In this document: one piece after another, positions 48,990 to 50,630 of the stretch
How the letters are laid out: every line of letters begins with the position of its first letter
How positions within the stretch are numbered: position 1 is the stretch's first letter
Assembly: GCA_902472555.1 (NCBI GenBank)
Contig: CABROF010000007.1
Coordinates: forward strand, 1-50,630
DNA: 50,630 bases
DNA from: UMGS1851 sp900555605
Lineage (GTDB): Bacteria; Bacillota; Clostridia; UBA1212; UBA1255
Direction: 5' to 3'
The notes under the pieces: generated by a model
Database searches by the model: none
Seen by the model: the letters and a program-made list of their open reading frames with translations, nothing else
Told to the model about the DNA's origin: nothing
Made by a program: the position numbers and the translations under genes

Positions 48990-50167
48990 TCCCGAAACAT
49001 CCTTTCTGTCACAATTGCCGCAATCTCAGGCAGCATACCATGATCCTTTGTAAAATTAAAAATCGTATATCGAGGCCGGATCCTGTAGCCGTTATTCAGG
49101 CTTTCTTTAAATACGTCCCGGCTGATTCCGAGCTGCGCCGGATGAAGCGCGGACCCTGCCTTTGCGTACAGAGTACGCAGCATATCCGGATCCGGCGCCT
49201 GCACACGCGCCACTGTTTCAAAACGTTCCGACATCACCGCATACGCTTCTGCCGATGCAATGGAAGCCAGACCTACTGAATTACCGTGCAGGGGATGCGC
49301 TTTTCCCTTTTCAATCGCATCCAATTCCCAGTAATGCGCCAAATGATGTTCGCTTCCGGAGGCCGGACGTGTGATTCCCACCAGACCCATGGCGATGCCG
49401 GAAAGCAGCAGCGCTTCCGTCATAACCGTAACCGCCTCCGGATCCCGGCGCATGAAGCGTTCCACATTCTGCACACACAAATCCACTGCATTTTTGACGA
49501 GCGCCGCCGTTGTTTCACAATAAAATTCCCCATTGACCGCTACAGTCAGCCGCCAGTCCGAAAGCGCCGTATATTTTCCGACAATATCGCCAAATCCCGC
49601 CCGCAGCATATCATCAGGCGCATCTTTCATGATATCTGAATCCGCAATGATCATATCCGGATAGTGGGAAGGATACGTAATTTTATGGCGGTCAATGATT
49701 AAAGGAGACATGGTAGAGGCATATCCGTCCATGGACGGCGCTGTCCCTACGATCACAGAAGGAAGCTTCATTTTATACGATACAATTTTACACAAATCAT
49801 TGATTGTCCCGCTGCCTACGCCTAAAATTAAGCCGGTGTCATCCCCGGCATGTATCAGCACAGATCCCACGGCGCGTTCATCCGGTATCAAAACCGGATA
49901 CCCTTCTGTACTCAAAATCAACAGCTCTGTACGGTATCCTGCTGTTTGCAGCAGGGCCTGCACCTGTTCACCGGCAATCCGAAACGTGTTTTCATCACAT
50001 ACAATCAATATCTGCCGCTCCTGAAAGGGCTTCAAACAGTCCGCGATGTGCTGCAGCACGCCGCGTCCGGCTTCAATCCGGCGAATTTCCACACTATGGC
50101 GCTTTCCGCAGTCACATTGATAGGAAATACCTGGCATATCCGAAACACGCATATTTAAAATATCCAT
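48986..50167 (-). CDS. sn-Glycerol-1-phosphate dehydrogenase (AraM/EgsA-like)
   Basis: 393 residues. It reduces dihydroxyacetone phosphate to sn-glycerol-1-phosphate, the enantiomer typical of archaeal lipids, with NAD(P)H; bacterial AraM is the known homologue. Nucleotide loop GVGSGTINDLCK, PSVIVGTAPSMDGYAS, and the metal ligands in AGFGDIVGKYTALSDW (Asp), GSEHHLAHYWE (His) and HPLHGNSVG (His) are intact. The start ATG 50167 has GGAG six bases upstream. It is the first gene of a coupled operon with two methyltransferases and a pseudouridine synthase. A general iron-alcohol-dehydrogenase-like polyol enzyme is the alternative. Confidence 0.88.
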   Translation of the reverse strand: MDILNMRVSDMPGISYQCDCGKRHSVEIRRIEAGRGVLQHIADCLKPFQERQILIVCDENTFRIAGEQVQALLQTAGYRTELLILSTEGYPVLIPDERAVGSVLIHAGDDTGLILGVGSGTINDLCKIVSYKMKLPSVIVGTAPSMDGYASTMSPLIIDRHKITYPSHYPDMIIADSDIMKDAPDDMLRAGFGDIVGKYTALSDWRLTVAVNGEFYCETTAALVKNAVDLCVQNVERFMRRDPEAVTVMTEALLLSGIAMGLVGITRPASGSEHHLAHYWELDAIEKGKAHPLHGNSVGLASIASAEAYAVMSERFETVARVQAPDPDMLRTLYAKAGSALHPAQLGISRDVFKESLNNGYRIRPRYTIFNFTKDHGMLPEIAAIVTERMFRD

Positions 50168-50262
50168 AATCGTCTCCATTCTCCTTCACAGGTTCAGATC
50201 ACATATCCCGCAGCGGCAGCATGCGGACAGTACTTACTTTCATCTTCGTCTGCCGTGTGTGC

Positions 50263-50292
50263 ATTATAACATAACTTGCGGCGGCTTGGCAA
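50263..50292 (-). promoter_or_regulatory. Promoter of the dehydrogenase/RNA-modification operon
   Basis: Minus strand TTGCCA (50287-50292), 18 bp, consensus TATAAT (50263-50268), about 95 bases before the start codon. Confidence 0.68.
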
Positions 50293-50306
50293 AAACAGCC
50301 TATATG

Positions 50307-50335
50307 TTGACTTTCGGGCCGTTTTATGATAGTTT
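50307..50335 (+). promoter_or_regulatory. Possible promoter of the ABC-F gene
   Basis: TTGACT (50307-50312), 17 bp, TAGTTT (50330-50335). The -10 is weak; an overlapping TATGAT has poor spacing. It diverges from the dehydrogenase operon promoter. Confidence 0.4.
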
Positions 50336-50393
50336 ACAACCGTTTGCGGGCGAAATTCCCGCAGGAATTCACGAAAAAGCAGGTATTAATCGA

Positions 50394-50630
50394 ATGATAT
50401 TATTTTCATGCCATCACATGCAGCTTTCCTTCGGCGCCGATGTGATCTTGGAGGATGTCAATTTTGCGGTGAATGAAAAAGACAGAATCGGGATCATCGG
50501 AAGTAACGGAGCCGGCAAAAGTACCCTTATCAAGACGCTGCTCGGACTGTATCAGCCTTCTGAGGGGACGGTGTTCCGCAGCGCTGCGGCTGCAGCATAT
50601 CTGCCGCAAAATTCAGGGCTGAACTCCGGG
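50394..50630 (+). CDS. ABC-F family ATPase (5' part, cut by window edge)
   Basis: The first 79 residues are visible and remain open to the edge. They form the start of an ABC ATPase with a core of LSFGADVILEDVNFAVNEKD, the Walker A loop GIIGSNGAGKST at about residues 39-50 and the early AAAAYLPQNSGL Q-loop region. No membrane segment precedes it, which together with the N-terminal position of the ATPase fits soluble ABC-F proteins that act on the ribosome. Subfamily (Uup, EttA, antibiotic-protection type) cannot be read from this part. Confidence 0.85.
   Translation, partial: MILFSCHHMQLSFGADVILEDVNFAVNEKDRIGIIGSNGAGKSTLIKTLLGLYQPSEGTVFRSAAAAAYLPQNSGLNSG

Noticed and set aside
1..50630. CRISPR arrays, rRNA genes, complete insertion sequences
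   Set aside because: I saw no regularly spaced direct repeats, no rRNA sequence and no transposase gene anywhere in the window.

Overview
The window looks like an ordinary chromosomal segment of an anaerobic, low-to-mid GC Gram-positive bacterium of the Bacillota, most likely class Clostridia (Lachnospiraceae or a relative). The signs are: the L21-Prp-L27 operon with a cleavable L27 N-terminus, DUF4364 next to obgE, a pyrophosphate-type phosphofructokinase with class II aldolase, KtrB-type potassium uptake, a CotH-family lipoprotein, a GGGtGRT/Fe-S scaffold pair, and strong sigma-A promoters (TTGNNN, 17 bp, TATAAT). The genus cannot be fixed from the sequence alone. There is no prophage, no complete insertion sequence and no CRISPR array. 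Two small MITE-like repeats are present.

Layout. 1-1.6 kb: GGGtGRT protein (cut by the left edge) and its Fe-S scaffold partner, under a promoter whose -10 sits in a perfect palindrome. 1.7-6.3 kb: a CotH-kinase lipoprotein, a small TIM-barrel protein, and a membrane-anchored D,D-carboxypeptidase homologue that has lost all three catalytic motifs. 6.3-8.6 kb: glycolysis (PPi-PFK, class II FBP aldolase). 8.7-12.4 kb: rplU-prp-rpmA, then obgE-DUF4364-ASRT homologue. 12.4-15.4 kb: ilvE and prfC. 15.4-17.6 kb: a membrane protein, hisS and tRNA-Lys. 17.7-25.2 kb: the main accessory locus, with a lipoprotein GH36 alpha-galactosidase, two tandem-NPCBM surface proteins, a membrane-anchored probable carbohydrate-binding protein and a PocR/AraC regulator. 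25.3-26.9 kb: two PHP phosphoesterases.

27-35.4 kb is a long leftward block, glyA-rarA-nifS-nifU-tyrS-calcium-type P-ATPase, divergent from a tyrosine recombinase (35.5 kb) with which it shares a -35 region. 36.5-46 kb: a divergent LCP protein, M18 aminopeptidase, AspT-type aminotransferase, nadE-ktrB-yraN (overlapping genes), rplS, a NYN-domain protein and HU. 46-50.2 kb: a tightly coupled operon of glycerol-1-phosphate dehydrogenase, two class I methyltransferases and an RluA-type pseudouridine synthase. The right edge cuts an ABC-F gene.

Most of the window is housekeeping. The parts that deserve follow-up are the split-module surface alpha-galactosidase locus with its candidate operator, the inactive carboxypeptidase homologue, the GGGtGRT pair with its palindromic promoter, the ASRT homologue downstream of obgE, and the two related TIR-bounded hairpin elements. 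I did not find a clearly undescribed defence, toxin or secretion system.
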